Counted from the first letter of the stretch, positions 12,736 to 25,093 are shown. The stretch is 64,000 bases of DNA from Capitella teleta (GCA_000328365.1 KB303655.1:94856-158855); one strand, 5' to 3'. The notes: a model not told the origin generated them from the sequence alone. Made by a program: numbers and translations.

Positions 12736-13250
12736 CATAATAATAATAAAATATTTATATATAGCGCAAATATACAAATATACAAAATATACAAATAAGT
12801 AATGCTTCTATGCACATAAAATTATGTGTGTGAAATAGAAAACTATAAAAAGTGTTGGTTTAAAAAATTATGTTTTCAATTTCTTCTTAAAAGAATCATG
12901 TAAAATTTCCGATCTAATAAAAAGTGGAAGCGAATTCCGCAGTTTAAAACCACGATGGTTAAAACAATTTAGTCCGTTGAGGGATTTGTAAGGGCTAAAA
13001 ACAAGTGTAAATTTATCATTAGTTGATCTTAAAGATCTTTTGGTTGGTAAAACGTTATAAAATCTTTCAAATAGGATGGTACGGAGTCACAATAAATAGA
13101 TAAATGAAGAAAACATCAAACTTTAAAATCAATAGGGAGTTGGGCGGGGTGCCTGTGTAGTTCTCGCAATGTGGGTGTAATGTGTCCCTTTCTTCTTGCG
13201 CGCGTAATCAGACAGGCAGCCGTATTCTGAACCCGTATGGGCCTAATTAA
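12685..13250 (-). mobile_element. LINE 3' end (Jockey/CR1-like ORF2 C-terminus) with (ATT)n tail
   Basis: Read on the minus strand, the segment encodes hallmarks of the extreme C-terminus of non-LTR reverse transcriptases: a QNTAACLIT...LRELHRHP motif near 13200-13130, then KSLNGLNCFNHRGFKLRNSL and a terminal FKKKLKT before a stop at about 12868. It ends in a (ATT)n tail, seen as (AAT)n at about 12688-12755 on the plus strand. It is 5'-truncated, as usual for LINEs, with at least one frame change between the two coding parts. The clade is inferred from motif style. Confidence 0.75.
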
Positions 13251-14306
13251 TAATTGTTCACTAGTTTTCTGGCCCCCCCCCCTCCTCATACAATAATTTC
13301 AGACGAATTATCATTGTTCTCATCAATCACCAAGGCAATCAGCGATATTGGTCAGCAACAGCACGTGCCATGGCGCACTTAAAGCGCGATCAAAATTCTT
13401 CAATTGCGGTTACCTGGTTATAAAGACCTCTTTACTGACGCTTTACAAGCACGTACAGATGCTAGATGCAATATGCAATACTCATTGAGATTTCCCATCA
13501 TAAAACAATGATGTTGTGCCACATATAGTGGCTGATGAATGAGGCCCCTAGCTCAAGTCATCTGCGTGATGAATGCCACCGTGTGTTAAAAAAACCCCCC
13601 AAAAAACAAAACAAAAAAACTGTCTGTCTTGTTGAAATTAACGCAAACAAAATGTGCAGCCAACTTTGTTCTCAATCAGTTAAAATAGAACCTTGCAAGT
13701 TTTCTGAGGAAGGCCTCCAAAATACGTGTATCGTCGGCACTTTTTCTGCCTCTTGTAAGGAGTTTGGACTCACCATCACCTTGAAGTCAAAGAACACCCA
13801 GCTTCTAACCCAGAACGTCCTTAATCCGCCGAACATCAACATTGATGGCCTTGTGCTCTTGAAATTGTGGAGTTCAATATTATTATCTAGGCTCTCGTCC
13901 ATTAAGCTCTCACTTGATGAAGATCAATAGCCTTGTCTGATCTGCTTTGAGCTTGAAATTGCTTATCATGCAATCAGTCGGCGCTATTATTAATACATAA
14001 ATATATACATCACATTACACATTCATCCTTGTCTCAACCTTAGTTAATATATACTTTGAGATATTCAAAGTACATACGTATTCATCCAGCAGAATTGAAC
14101 CCCTAGCTATGTCTTTGGCTTCGTAAGCTTACAGATGTAATTGAGTATGGTATCGACTATCCAGTCTCCAAAGGCATATCTCAGTCAATACTTCTCGAAG
14201 TGATGCTATCATTAATTGCTACATTAATTACTTAATCAACTAATTAATAGTGGGGACCTTAATTATAACCAAAGAAATGACTGACCCGACCTAAGAGAAT
14301 GTACTT

Positions 14307-14379
14307 CGGTATGTTGGGAATCGAACCCTTTGCCTTTGGATTGAAAGTCCAACGCTCTGCCACTGAGCCATACAGGGAA
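14307..14379 (-). pseudogene. tRNA-like relic, glutamate-type anticodon loop
   Basis: On the minus strand it has a perfect A box (TGGCTCAGTGG), a perfect B box (GGTTCGATTCC), a D arm (GCTC/GAGC) and a five-pair anticodon stem (TTGGA/TCCAA) around loop CTTTCAA, which would place TTC (Glu) as anticodon. The acceptor stem does not pair well when the usual two-base linker is kept. A tRNA pseudogene or the head of a tRNA-derived SINE is more likely than a working tRNA. Confidence 0.6.
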
Positions 14380-14543
14380 CTAAAGCTGAATTATTATTTA
14401 TAATTCATATCTTTTAATAGGGATCTACAATTTACAAGATGAATTTTGGAACAGATACAGTGATAACAATGTTAATATAACACACAAGTAGAAATAATCT
14501 ATAAACACCAAATAAAATAGAACTGATTGAAGCAAAAATATAA

Positions 14544-17500
14544 TCAGCCGTAGAAGTCAAAATCATCTCGGTCACTTCCCAAAGTATTCTTCCTTCCCCC
14601 TGGCAGACTGACGTCATCTTCAGTATCCGAATCTCCGAACATAAAAGCTGAAAAAATAAACAAATTACCATCATAATATAACAAGCAAAATATATAAAAT
14701 GGCATTGAACGAAATCTTGGAAACTTTACAATTCTAATTTCTCAATGATTTTACAATGTGACAGCATATCAATTACTGAATCAGCACAGCAAAGATAAGG
14801 GATTGACTGGGATTCTCGACACAAGAAATTTATCAACTGTTATCTGCTCCAATGACCGCCATGTATTCAGATGCTGTTAATTAATCCACAATTAATCCCA
14901 TAGAAACACAATTAAACCTAATACTGTAGGAAATAACAGGAAATTTTCGTGTCGCATGAAATTTTTGCTATATTCGCTAAAATAGATGCCCGCAAAATCT
15001 TTCTGGGTGATCTTATACTATATGACCCTACATTTGACCGCGAATAATTGGTGCCGCGAATAGAGGTCTCAGCCATAAAATGCAAAATTTTCAGTCCGCG
15101 GAAAGTTCCTGTTCTACAGTATTACATCAATCTTGCAAAACAAATGCCTGTGCGTAATAGACAGCGGTGTCACATATTGTTAAACAATTTCTGCTATCAA
15201 CAAGAATCCCAGTTGAATTGAGAGATTTAGAGAAGAAGAAGAAAGAAGGAAGCAGACCTGGCTTTTTTGGCGTTTTCGCAGCAGACCCAAGTGAGCGTGT
15301 AGTGGAAGACAGAGCAGTGCTGAGAAAAGGAAAAGATGATCAGCAGATATTTCTACAACAAGCATTTTGATGAAAAGAAACCTATAAATAGCACAGGAAA
15401 TACTCCTTGGGTGTATGTCCAGATGGTTAGTGTATGTCCAGTTGGTTAGTAAATAGTAATAATTTATATATTCACCCTACTTTCCCATTGAGTCAAAATC
15501 GACGCTCCATAAAAACAGATAAATTTACATTGAAGAAAAGAGGACGGATTTGAATGGTTAGCTGATAATTTTTCTTGTTATTTATACAATGACGAAGTCA
15601 TTAAGTTTGGGTTAGTAGATATTGAGCAGAGTTCACCAAAGGTTAAATAGCGATGCTAAAACAAAAGCAGCTAAAGAGCGCACAACGAAGCCGGTGATGA
15701 ACAGCTGGTTGACCTCCTGACCTTGTCACCACTCAGCACTCTTCGCAATTGTCGAAGGTACGTACGGCTCTGAGGCCAAACTGAACGTGGAACTATCCTC
15801 GTCCACATCACCCGAAACAATGGCTGCGATATTCACAGTGCGCTTACTCTGATTGTTCAACCGATTCGGCTTAGAGTCACTTTTGAGGGAGGGAAAGTGA
15901 GGAATATGCGGAAGGCAAGTTTTTAGAAATTCACCTTCTTCCTGTGTTGCCGAGAGCCGAGGGTTGGTAGCCACCCGTGGAGGCGGGGTCAAGGTCATTA
16001 TCTGAGAAATCGTCCTTTGATATCTGAGCAGGCGGTGGTTGCGTGGTGGGTTGCGTGGTGGCCGTGGCTGGTCGCTGCATGTCTGAGAACCACGATGGCT
16101 TTGAAGCGACTGGCGCGGTCGCACTGAAAGGGATGGAAAATCATGTTAAAGTGAATTTAATTTTGAAAATATCATTTAAAAAAACAGATAAAAACGAAAT
16201 CACATTGAAATGAGTAGAAAATACAAATAAAGTTAAATTGCTTCCAAGTTCAAACGCAGGGTGAAAAAATTCATTTGTGAGGAGAACAAATCAATCGTGA
16301 TTTCATAGCCAAAATTAGCCACCAAGCAGCATGCAATTGATATTCACTCCAAGGGCAGCTGTACCTTAAATCCGTCTTCGGAGGTTCATCGTCCACACCA
16401 GAGGGTTCTTCTCTGCGGACATTATTAATTAATTTGGACAGAAAATCCAGAGTCTCGTATTAAAAATGCCTCAATTTATGGCTAGGATATTAGCTATTTA
16501 TAATTTTATATTAACTGCTGATTTGCAAAGATGAAGACCAATGAAAATTTGTGATGGGCGAATACCACCAATCACTAATAAAAATGGATAAGAAACAAAC
16601 CTAATGGCTTGGTTACGAGGAGATGTGAGGCCGAGTTGGTTCTCAATTTCATCTGAGCTGTCATCACTGGCTTCGTAGGACATCGTCTTTTGTTGAGATG
16701 AGATTGTATCCCCTAGCAACTGGCGGTACGCTGCTGTTTCTATGGTAACAGAAATAAAACCAGGAAAATTTAAATAAAGTAATCCCGTAATGAAGGAAAA
16801 AGGTTAGTGAAGAAAGATTGAATAACCAGAGTAAATGTTGTAAAATATATTTTATACTTCAAGCAATATTGTGCACGCAAGGAAAACAAAATATGAATTG
16901 CGACCAAAAAAAGGGATATATTTTTTTTAAAAGGGAAATATTTTACGGGTTAGTGGAGTGTCCCGGGTGTTCATTTTAGGAGGTTCCGGCGGTTCGTTCT
17001 CTTGGATTGACGGGCTTTCAACTTCTTCCTCCTCCTTCCCTACGTCCGGCATATGCAGCGGTGCTGTGTGCAAAATGGAGTTAGCAAAAGGGCTAAAAAT
17101 ACAGTTAAAAATCTGTACAAGTGTGTGTCGTCATATGTACATTGAGGAAGACATAATTCTGACCTCTGTTAGACGCATCACTCAGCTTCTTGCTGAGCCC
17201 AACACCTCCATCGCTGGCATCCTCGTCTTGAAGTGTGTCATTCTCACGTGGAATTGTGACATGCTGTTTGGGTTTACGGGGGGAGGGAAGGGTAGAGAAA
17301 GTGGACGTGGAGTTGGGACTGTGCAGGACGTCCTCAGGGTCAACGCTCTCCAGAAGAGCGGTCAGCAGTTGCTTAGCCTGTGGATGGCCAAGTTGGTGGA
17401 TTTTTTAATCTTCAAATTGAAAACTTTACTTTTTCTTCGTGTGGCGAGTCTTCGCCGATAAGCAACGGAGCAAAATGCGAGGCAACCTCCTCTGGACTCA

Positions 17501-19085
17501 TGATTTCATATTTGATCAGTTGCACAAAATGAACGTATAGTCGTCCCCAGAATGAGTGACAAGTTGGATGAATTTTCTCTCTGCCGCCCAAAAATATATC
17601 AAATTAGTTTTTTTTTATTAATCTGACTAACCTGAGGTTTTCTTCTGTCAGGTCGTATGGAGGTCGGTAAATGAGTGAATCAGAGAGAAGGTATCCTCCG
17701 TCACAGCTGTAGTACACCAACAGTGGGAGCTGGTCAAGTACAGCCATCGAAATCGATGAACCATCCATGTAGGACAACGGAATTCCTCGGTTTGCATTTC
17801 TGTAGAAAACAAAGAAGTAGATAGCTCTGAATAAAATATAAAAATCATACGCTATGATTTCCTTCCTCATCGACAGAGGCGGAGTCTTTGTGCGATAGAA
17901 TTCATCAGGAAGGTGTGCATGTGGAAAGTCGTCCTCAATTGCGGTTAACATGTTATCCAATCCCTCAAACGTGACGTCCGGTCGCAAGTAGTTTTCTTCG
18001 TGAGTTTCCTCACTGAGATGATGAGGGAAACAGTCAGCTGTGATTTAAGAATGAAGATCCTCGTACCGTATCTCCCTGGCAACCGGATCAGGAGATTTCC
18101 GAGATGCTGGTGAGTTGTGTGAGAGAGAACGGGGAGTAGGGGACGGAGATATACTTTTGTGCGAATGATGAATTGAAGCGACAGAGAAATCATCCTCTGA
18201 TTCATGTAAACTCTCTTGCTCAACAGCTAGCAAGAAAACATGTTAGAATAAAAATGAATTTCAATTAAATTAAAGCTTTACCAGTTTCGATATCTTTTGA
18301 TTGTCGTCTGGAGCCAACACTACTCTCTCTCGGGGTCTTAGTGCCTTCGCGTGGTGAAGGAGTCGGTTTCCTTGGAGACGGGGGAGTGCTTTCAACTCTC
18401 TTCTGCGGTGGCGTCTCATGCTGTGGAGGAAGGATTTCGGCCGTGGGGAGGGTGGCGACAGTTTGCATTGTGCTTGGGGCATTCTCTTGATGACCCAAGT
18501 TGATTTCTTCGCGCTGTACAGAGGCGTATGTAGGCACCGCTGGCTGAGCACTGGGGGTGGTGTATGGCTGCATCTGGGGTGGGTTGAAGTAGTTGGTAGA
18601 AGGAGCAGTTGTCCTCTGCTTGTCTGCCTGTAATATTGGAATTAATTCATGCTGTATGAAAAAGAAATCTCACCTCTTGACGCACTCTCTGATAGTGCAT
18701 GACTTTCTCTTGCCAGTTTGGATACATCCTCTCAATGTATTCCTCATACTGCCTCTGAGAATAGCAGGATTTTTTGTCACATTTTGGGCGTATTCACCGA
18801 GTACCCCACCTTCACCATCATCAGTTTTTGAGTTCTTTCTGACAGAATCGACATATGTTTTTCCATTTTTTCGATGTCCAAGATGAGCTGTTCATTCCGT
18901 AACTGACTTTTCTTCTCGTCGTCACAGATTTTGCGCCAATAATTTTGCAAACGCGTGGCTTTCAGCTTAGACCTAAGATAAATTATCACAATTCCAAAAC
19001 AAGAGTTGTACAATCTACAAACATTTTGGGTTCAGAGTTCATGTGATTGTTGAGAGACTGATCCATTTCCATTCTTTTTCGTTCA
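14544..19085 (-). CDS. KIZ: Kizuna-like centrosomal protein, 16 exons found, 5' end missing
   Basis: Exons: 19023-19085, 18816-18972, 18674-18754, 18282-18627, 18067-18226, 17851-18012, 17632-17799, 17430-17580, 17164-17377, 16947-17063, 16601-16739, 16365-16412, 15935-16123, 15730-15879, 15258-15319, 14544-14647; 769 residues in frame. Kizuna stabilises the centrosome and pericentriolar material at mitosis. Seen: an N-terminal coiled coil (KLKATRLQNYWRKICDDEKK, then RNEQLILDIEKMEKH) aligning with human KIZ; a Pro/Ser-rich linker; a distinctive central block (YDLTEENLR, HSFWGRLYVHFVQLIKYEIM); the TAAYRQLL motif matching EAYQLL of human KIZ; and an acidic C-terminus DSDTEDDVSLPG...DDFDFYG like the human ...DSDDFYD. 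The first exon was not found; sequence upstream is taken up by a repeat. The central block is not something I recognise from the human protein. Confidence 0.8.
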
Positions 19086-19218
19086 CTATGAAAATAAATA
19101 TCATATTGAGGTAATGAGTGACTGAAAAATGTTAGCACTCGAAAAGAGGGACACAGGACGAAGGACAGCTCTCAACAGAACATGAGAAACCGGAAAACCA
19201 ACGGACATTATGGGGCAG

Positions 19219-19490
19219 ATCACAGCCACAGGGGGTCTTACCAGTGAGCGAGCAGATGTGGACAAAACTCAATGCAGTGAATGCTTTCTGTCTATATACA
19301 TAATATCAAGGGAAGTCACTGATTCCTGTCAATCTTAGGACGCTTGCCTCGAAAGCAATCTTCAGATCTGGCAAGATCACCAATAAATGAAACGATTGAC
19401 ACCAATAATCTCGTACGGCAACGCCTAATTACTAATTAATTGGCCAAAAATCCAATCAGTTGCAAAACGACTAGCAACAGGTACGATGCA
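19219..19490 (-). repeat. Left arm of a large inverted repeat
   Basis: Words such as CACAGGGGGTCTTACCAGTG, GGGAAGTCACTGATT and CAAAACGACTAGCAAC recur inverted in 20055-20355. A third, more diverged and partial relative is at about 26215-26375 (CATTCACTGCATGGACTTTG, CTTGTAAGACCCCCC). Confidence 0.7.
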
Positions 19491-20054
19491 TCCATTTTGT
19501 CGGACCGCAGCAAATTTTCAGCGCGCAGCGAACTCACGATCGCTAAATGTCAAAATAAAATCCTTAAAACCGGAATGGTGCTGCAAAAGTGTAGAGCTCA
19601 GGATACATTCTTAATTTAACAGATTGGCTTTAGAGTGAAACATCCTGTCTGTAATTGTCTCTCGAACAATAAAAGCTATTCTGAGAGTCAAATTGAGCAT
19701 GAAATAGGCTAGAAAAAGGAGTTAGAGTTGAAAGACACATTGCATTTAAGTTAGTTGACTTGACGGGAATTAGCAGACGACACATACAGCGCCCTCTGGT
19801 GCATATGTTTAGAATCGTTTTATATACCTCACAACATGTTGTGTTATCTATCTAATAACTTTAGAATTTATAACAAGTATTACAAACTATAAAATTATCT
19901 GAATACTGTTATATGCATCGAATAATTTATAGAATCATACTGCTGGACTGATCTCTATCGAGTGAATGCTTTGATTAATTTCAATTGCATTTCTCAGCTG
20001 GACTATTATTGATCAATCACTGAGCGGCTTGTTAAGGTGAAGGTCGAATGCTGC

Positions 20055-20355
20055 AGCGATCGTACCCGTTGCTAGTCGTTTTGGGAATTAACGCATTTTT
20101 GTGCAATTAATGACTAATTAGTCACTGCCGGGTGGAGTTTTTGGTGTGTATAGGTTCATTTATTCATAATCTTGCCTGATCCGAAGCCTCAGCTCTCTCC
20201 CGTGAGGGGAATGTAGCGTCCGAGGCTTTGTTATTGTTCTGATGAGAAATCAGTGACTTCCCTTGATATTATCATATACTGTCTAGAAGGCTGCATAGGC
20301 ATTCCATGTATCCAGATTCCAGAGCCCACTGGTAAGACTCCCTGTGGTCACAGCA
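20055..20355 (+). repeat. Right arm of a large inverted repeat
   Basis: Reverse-complement relative of 19219-19490, separated from it by about 565 bases. The pair could be the arms of a fold-back element or two independent insertions of one family in opposite orientation. Confidence 0.7.
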
Positions 20356-20665
20356 AGTTCAGGTTGAAGTTGAAGCTGAAGTTGTGTTGAAACGAGTTTG
20401 GCCATCGATACTGTAACTTAATAACTCGTTAATGACCTGATAGAGGCATAAATATGTAGCAGGGTGTGGGGACAACAAACCTCTCATGTTGCTTCTCTTG
20501 AAGCTGCTTTATTTGCTCGTAAAAATCAACGTTACTGCTCGTCATTCTTCGTATCGAGGAACGCCAAAATAAAACGGAAGTGCTTAGTACGAGTAAATAA
20601 CATCACGGAAATATCAGTGCGAATAAATAACATCTGGCAAAAATATTACATAACAATCATAACGC

Positions 20666-21125
20666 ACTTGGGGGTCGGTTTTTCTTTCAACTTCAACTTG
20701 GACAGTGACGTCAGAACCAGAACGTTTTTCATGCAACACATGTCTGGTCTAACCATTTTTCTGGTTCTGACGTCACGGTCCAAGTTGAAGTTGAAAGAAA
20801 ACGGGCCCCAAGTTAACAGCCAAACCTCGCGAGACTTTAGTTGAACCTGAAACTGTTCCATAACTTTCAGGTTCTCGGTTGTGACCTCCTTATCCAGTGG
20901 GCCGAAACGAGGTTTGGACCGTGACGTCACGGTCCAAGTTGAAGTTGAAAGGAAAACAGGCCCTTGTTATGCATGCTAGTAAAATAATGTAGAAATTTCT
21001 TGTCACATGACAATTGGGCGAGACATCGTCCAAAGTCTCGTGGAGCTTTTTTCATGCAACACATATCTGGTCCAAACATTTCTTTAGTTCTGACGTCACA
21101 ATCCAAGTTGAAAGAAAAACATACC
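20666..21125. mobile_element. Nested miniature inverted-repeat elements
   Basis: 20666-20813 is a near-perfect long inverted repeat: ACTTGGGGGTCGGTTTTTCT, then TTCAACTTCAACTTGGAC and GTGACGTCAGAACC, mirrored as GGTTCTGACGTCACGGTCCA and AGTTGAAGTTGAAAG...GGGCCCCAAGT. The same arm word (GACGTCACGGTCCAAGTTGA) appears again near 20920 and, weaker, near 21090. Between these lie a reverse piece (20818-20920) and a forward piece (20965-21055) of the repeat at 3622-3925. This indicates insertion of related elements into one another. Confidence 0.75.
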
Positions 21126-21579
21126 CTTGTAGTGAGTTTTTTTTTATAATGAATAATTAATATTCTACCTAAATCAAATTTCCATTAGCGAATAGCAAAT
21201 TTTTAATAATTAATAATAAATTTAAAAAAAACCATAGTAAACACGAGAAAATTATACAAAAGTTTATTTAGTAATAATAAAAATTCATGAAAACACATGA
21301 AAGTGAAAAATCTTTGTGAAAAGTGAAATGTATCAGTTTCTAAATTTGAGATGTAAGCATTTTGATATTTGCACAAAAAGCTGATAAACTTGAATAAAAA
21401 ATATAACACATAAAAACCCGAATAATTTGCATTCTCATTCAAACGATTAAATATTTAACTAAAAATAGTCATAAACACACGACGCAATAAAAAAAAAACA
21501 ACAACAAAAAACAAGAATTGAAAAATGGAATGTTAACAATTTAACTAGATGGCATAGAAACAAAACACAACCCACAGAC

Positions 21580-24500
21580 CTACAGAGTGTTTGGTAAATC
21601 AATCAAATTTGAATAGAGTGAGGCTTTTGTAGGAACAAAGCGTTGGGGGGAGTTCTGGCTTAGCGTGTATATCTGTTGTGTTTGATGCACCATAAGATTC
21701 AGTTTATCGCCGCGCGATGAAAGACCGGTAACAATGATGGAAATCTCCTTCACAGCCACGTGTACATCCAGAGTGAACCCTAGATAATCAATTCCGATGT
21801 AACTCAGAGATGGTACGTTCTCTGGTAACACAGGATTCAAATCGAGGCGGTTGTCACGGATACGGAACCCCCCATAACCGTTATGCAGGCTCTGTAGGAA
21901 CGCCCCAGCGCCAGATATGTAGTTGGAGGCAGATAAACTCGGAGCTGAGGTTTTCTCGGTCCAGATCTATTTATAACATGAAATATGACATTAACTTTCA
22001 TGCAAATTTGTTATACATGCCTTGAAATCTTTGCTGGTATAATTCTGCTGTTTGATAAAGTTCGCTGAAGCTTTCTTCAACTCGCCCACTTCCAGCCAAC
22101 CAATCGTATGCATTGCCCATGTTGTGGGCGGAGCTTTAGGATCAGTCGCCTGTGAACAAGATGTAATTTTCTTATCTCAGGATAAGTTAAGAAATTAGAT
22201 TTACCGATTGGTAGATGATGAGATCATTCTTGCGAGTTGAGGCGGTCATGAATCGCTGGAGGGGGTATCCGAGGAGCACAGTGTCCGCTTGGTGTATTGG
22301 AGTGAGTGGGGTATCTGTGGGAAAGATAGCACAAGTAGAGGTACTTACTCCATACACTTAAAATGTACACTAAAAACAACAAATAGAGGTACAACACTCA
22401 CTGTGAGAGTAGCCATCATACGCAGGGTGGAATTGGATATCGGAATTGAAAGGAACATAAACCGAATCAGCCACATTCTGGAATAGATTTGAATCTTGTT
22501 GGATCCGACTGAACGCAGTTTTGGGAGCAGAAAGTGCGAATTGACAGATTGAGCTGACGAAAGCTGAGTTATCAACGCTTGGATGAAGCAAATCAGGTGA
22601 TTTCACTCCTAAAAAAAAAAAAAAAAAAAAAAAAGTTTATGAGTAAATGCAACTCCTACAGCATACAAACCTCTGAATTCATGTCGGTCTGTATTTGGAT
22701 TGAGTGTTGCTTTATGGAGGATGAAAGTAGCTATGCCGACTAAAATATCCTTGTAACTTCGATCCAAAATTCTGGTATCGTTCGTGGCATCCAGGTACCT
22801 CATGATCGCCATGGAGACGGCTGATGACACATATAAGGCGTGTTGTCCCCTGGTAGGATCTGCACTCAGTTCCAGACCAGAGACGCCACTCTCAAAAGCA
22901 AACTGTATGCCGCGGACCCCAGCTTTCTGGGCATTGGAGAGCGCACCATTGAAAGTGTTAACACGACTTGAGAGAATCACACGAGCGGTTTCTGGATGAT
23001 ACTCCAGAAGAGGGGGAAACATCCATAATTCTTGGTCCACTGAGACGTGCCCTTGGTAATCCTTTTAATAAAAAACGATTCTCATTTTTATTTACAATTT
23101 CTAAGTTCTCCAATACCTTGTTCTGGTCGCCGAGTGCCAATCCACTTGGACTGATGCCAACAAATTTCATGGTCGGATCTTCTTTGAGCGGCAATGAACT
23201 GAGGAGATAATACCAGCTGCTATAAGTGGTTCTGGCGAGATCTGCGTTTCCAGCGATGTCAATTCTTCCTTTCTGCCAGACATCAGCCCAAGCGCGAACG
23301 TGGCTGGCGTACAAATCATCTGAGTTATGGATAAGACGAATTCCTATAATTAGAAATAGGCATCATGAGATGCATACGAGTTGTGAATTTCGCACCGTCA
23401 GTGTAAGCTTCCGACACTTCAGCATTGGTTTTACCAATCGCCGTCAAAAACACCCACTTAGTGCGGAGGACCTTTGAAGGTGTTTTCAAAACATTCGGAA
23501 CATGATCGTACAACATGTGTACTTCGGTCGACGGAGAATCGCTAGATTCAGGGGCGTTGATGCGGCCGACTTTATAACTGAAAGAAATGTCACAATTAAA
23601 TGAAATATTTCCCGAAGACATTTAACACCGTTTACCTAACACCTTCATGTCCACTGTCCTTCTTAACGAATGTGACGTCATAGCTGGCTGTCCATTTATT
23701 CAACTCAACATTCAACTCCACTTCCTCGCCAAGAACGCTCCTGACAAAGTCAATTTCAACCACGAGTAGTTGTTTGATCGTGCGGTGAGCAAAAATTTTC
23801 TGGGTTATATTGAATGCAGGTCCGGTTAAATGTTCACTGTAGATTCCTGATAAGAGCCAAAAAAAGACGATTTATCAAAGGTTTGGATCTACCTCTAGAA
23901 AATATTCTCACCTTCTCCGACATTCAAGTTATACGACCGCTTGAGTTCCTGAGCGGGCGTCACATCTTTGATAGCGAGAGAAACCGTGGACGGCAGCACT
24001 GCTCTGTGTGACTGGGGTCCATTCCCGTTAAAAAGACCCGCCATAAAAACTTCCTTCGAATGAATAACAGTGGCCAGGAAACCGTTACCTATATTTGGTC
24101 GCAAAGTCAGTTCTTCAGGTAACCTATGATAAGAGGATAAAAATAGGGAACGCATCTGAGAACCACTCACTTTTGAGAAGAGAGTATGTAAAATTCCCTG
24201 GGTATTTCAGAGGGCATCGAGGTTAGAGTTTCATGGATTGAAGTGTGTACTTTCGAAGCTTTTCCTCCATGCATTAGCATAAAGAACTCATTGCTGATGG
24301 GCACATGTTGGTTGGAAGGCAGTGGTCTCCGAGTGACAAACACTTGAGAAAGCCTCGGTTTGGCTTTTGTCGGCGGCAGTTTAGTAGTCGCTTGGGTACT
24401 AGTACTAGTATTTAGAACTATTGCCGCAGGTTTTGGTGAAGTGGCATTAAATGCTAGTGTTGCAGTTCGATTGGGTTCGATCTTAGCCACTGGAGGAAGA

Positions 24501-24937
24501 ATAGAAGGGTGAGTTGAATGTTCTCTTATTTCCAAGGTATCCTTCATTTTGAATTTATCGAGAACTGCTTGCTTTTGGTCAGGACTGATTTTTTCTGTCT
24601 GTTTTTCCAGTGCATCCTGGTCTGTTTCTCCTAAATACACAGGCTTCTTTTGCTTAATGTCATCGTGAACGGCCACCATGCCCTGAATCACGGCCTCCTT
24701 TGGGTGATCAAGCAGAGCATTATGGTGTATTCCAGCCACACCCTCAAAAGGTTTCGGCCCTTGGTCAAGGACGGGTTCATCCACAAGTATACGAGCCCCT
24801 TGTACGTCAAGGATGCTACCACGCTTTTTCCCAACAGAAGCAACAGAGCTTGTAGCTAGACACAGCAGCCACACAATGAGAAGAATAGCGCAGCATATCA
24901 GAGTCAGGCGAACTTTGGGTGATCGAATTTTGATCAT
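21580..24937 (-). CDS. PGGHG: GH65 glucosidase of the PGGHG/ATHL1 type with N-terminal membrane anchor, 10 exons
   Basis: Exons 24171-24937, 23912-24123, 23636-23846, 23396-23577, 23117-23343, 22671-23061, 22402-22608, 22205-22314, 22021-22149, 21580-21966 give 2823 bases, 940 residues. PGGHG removes glucose from glucosyl-galactosyl-hydroxylysine of collagen. Seen: GNGFLATVIHSKEVFMAGLF-NG early in the enzyme part; WMFPPLLEYHPETARVIL; and FAFESGVSGLE, which aligns with FAWESADSGLE of the human enzyme and holds a catalytic glutamate. Unlike the human protein, residues about 11-33 form a hydrophobic anchor after a basic N-terminus, followed by a Ser/Thr/Pro-rich stem of about 200 residues with N-glycosylation sites (NRT, NAT, NTS), so a type II membrane protein. 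The last intron (21967-22020, 54 bases) is GC-AG. Confidence 0.9.
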
Positions 24938-25093
24938 GGTGACCTGAGGAGATGAAAAAATTAAAAATTAAAAAAAGGTAACCATTGAAAATAAGGTATA
25001 TGCTATAAGGCATAATTGGTGTCATGCATTAGATCAAGTGCTCAGAAAATTCAGTCACACAGAATTTAATCATAATGCACTCTTGACACACCT

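Larger units (their letters stand above)
12275..14543. other. Intergenic region between ITPK1 and KIZ
   Basis: It contains the ITPK1 promoter side (12275-12450), a LINE end with AAT tail (12685-13250) and a tRNA-like relic (14307-14379). A pair of overlapping open frames at 13535-13930 (plus) and 13672-13902 (minus) show no recognisable motif; I do not call a gene. Confidence 0.5.
19086..21579. other. Repeat-dense intergenic region between KIZ and the GH65 gene
   Basis: It is dominated by an inverted pair of about 300-base repeats (19219-19490 and 20055-20355) and a nested inverted-repeat complex (20666-21125). The last 450 bases are AT-rich 3' flank of the GH65 gene. The missing KIZ first exon may lie here or be interrupted by a repeat. 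No other gene seen. Confidence 0.55.

Noticed and set aside
13535-13930. Overlapping open frames on both strands (131 and 76 residues)
   Set aside because: No family motif, no splice context or neighbour supporting a gene.
14307-14379. Functional tRNA-Glu gene
   Set aside because: The acceptor stem does not pair in the standard layout, so it is listed only as a tRNA-like relic.
19500-19540. Minus-strand ATGGATGCATCGTACCTG as a kizuna start
   Set aside because: It overlaps the repeat arm and does not lead into the known second exon.
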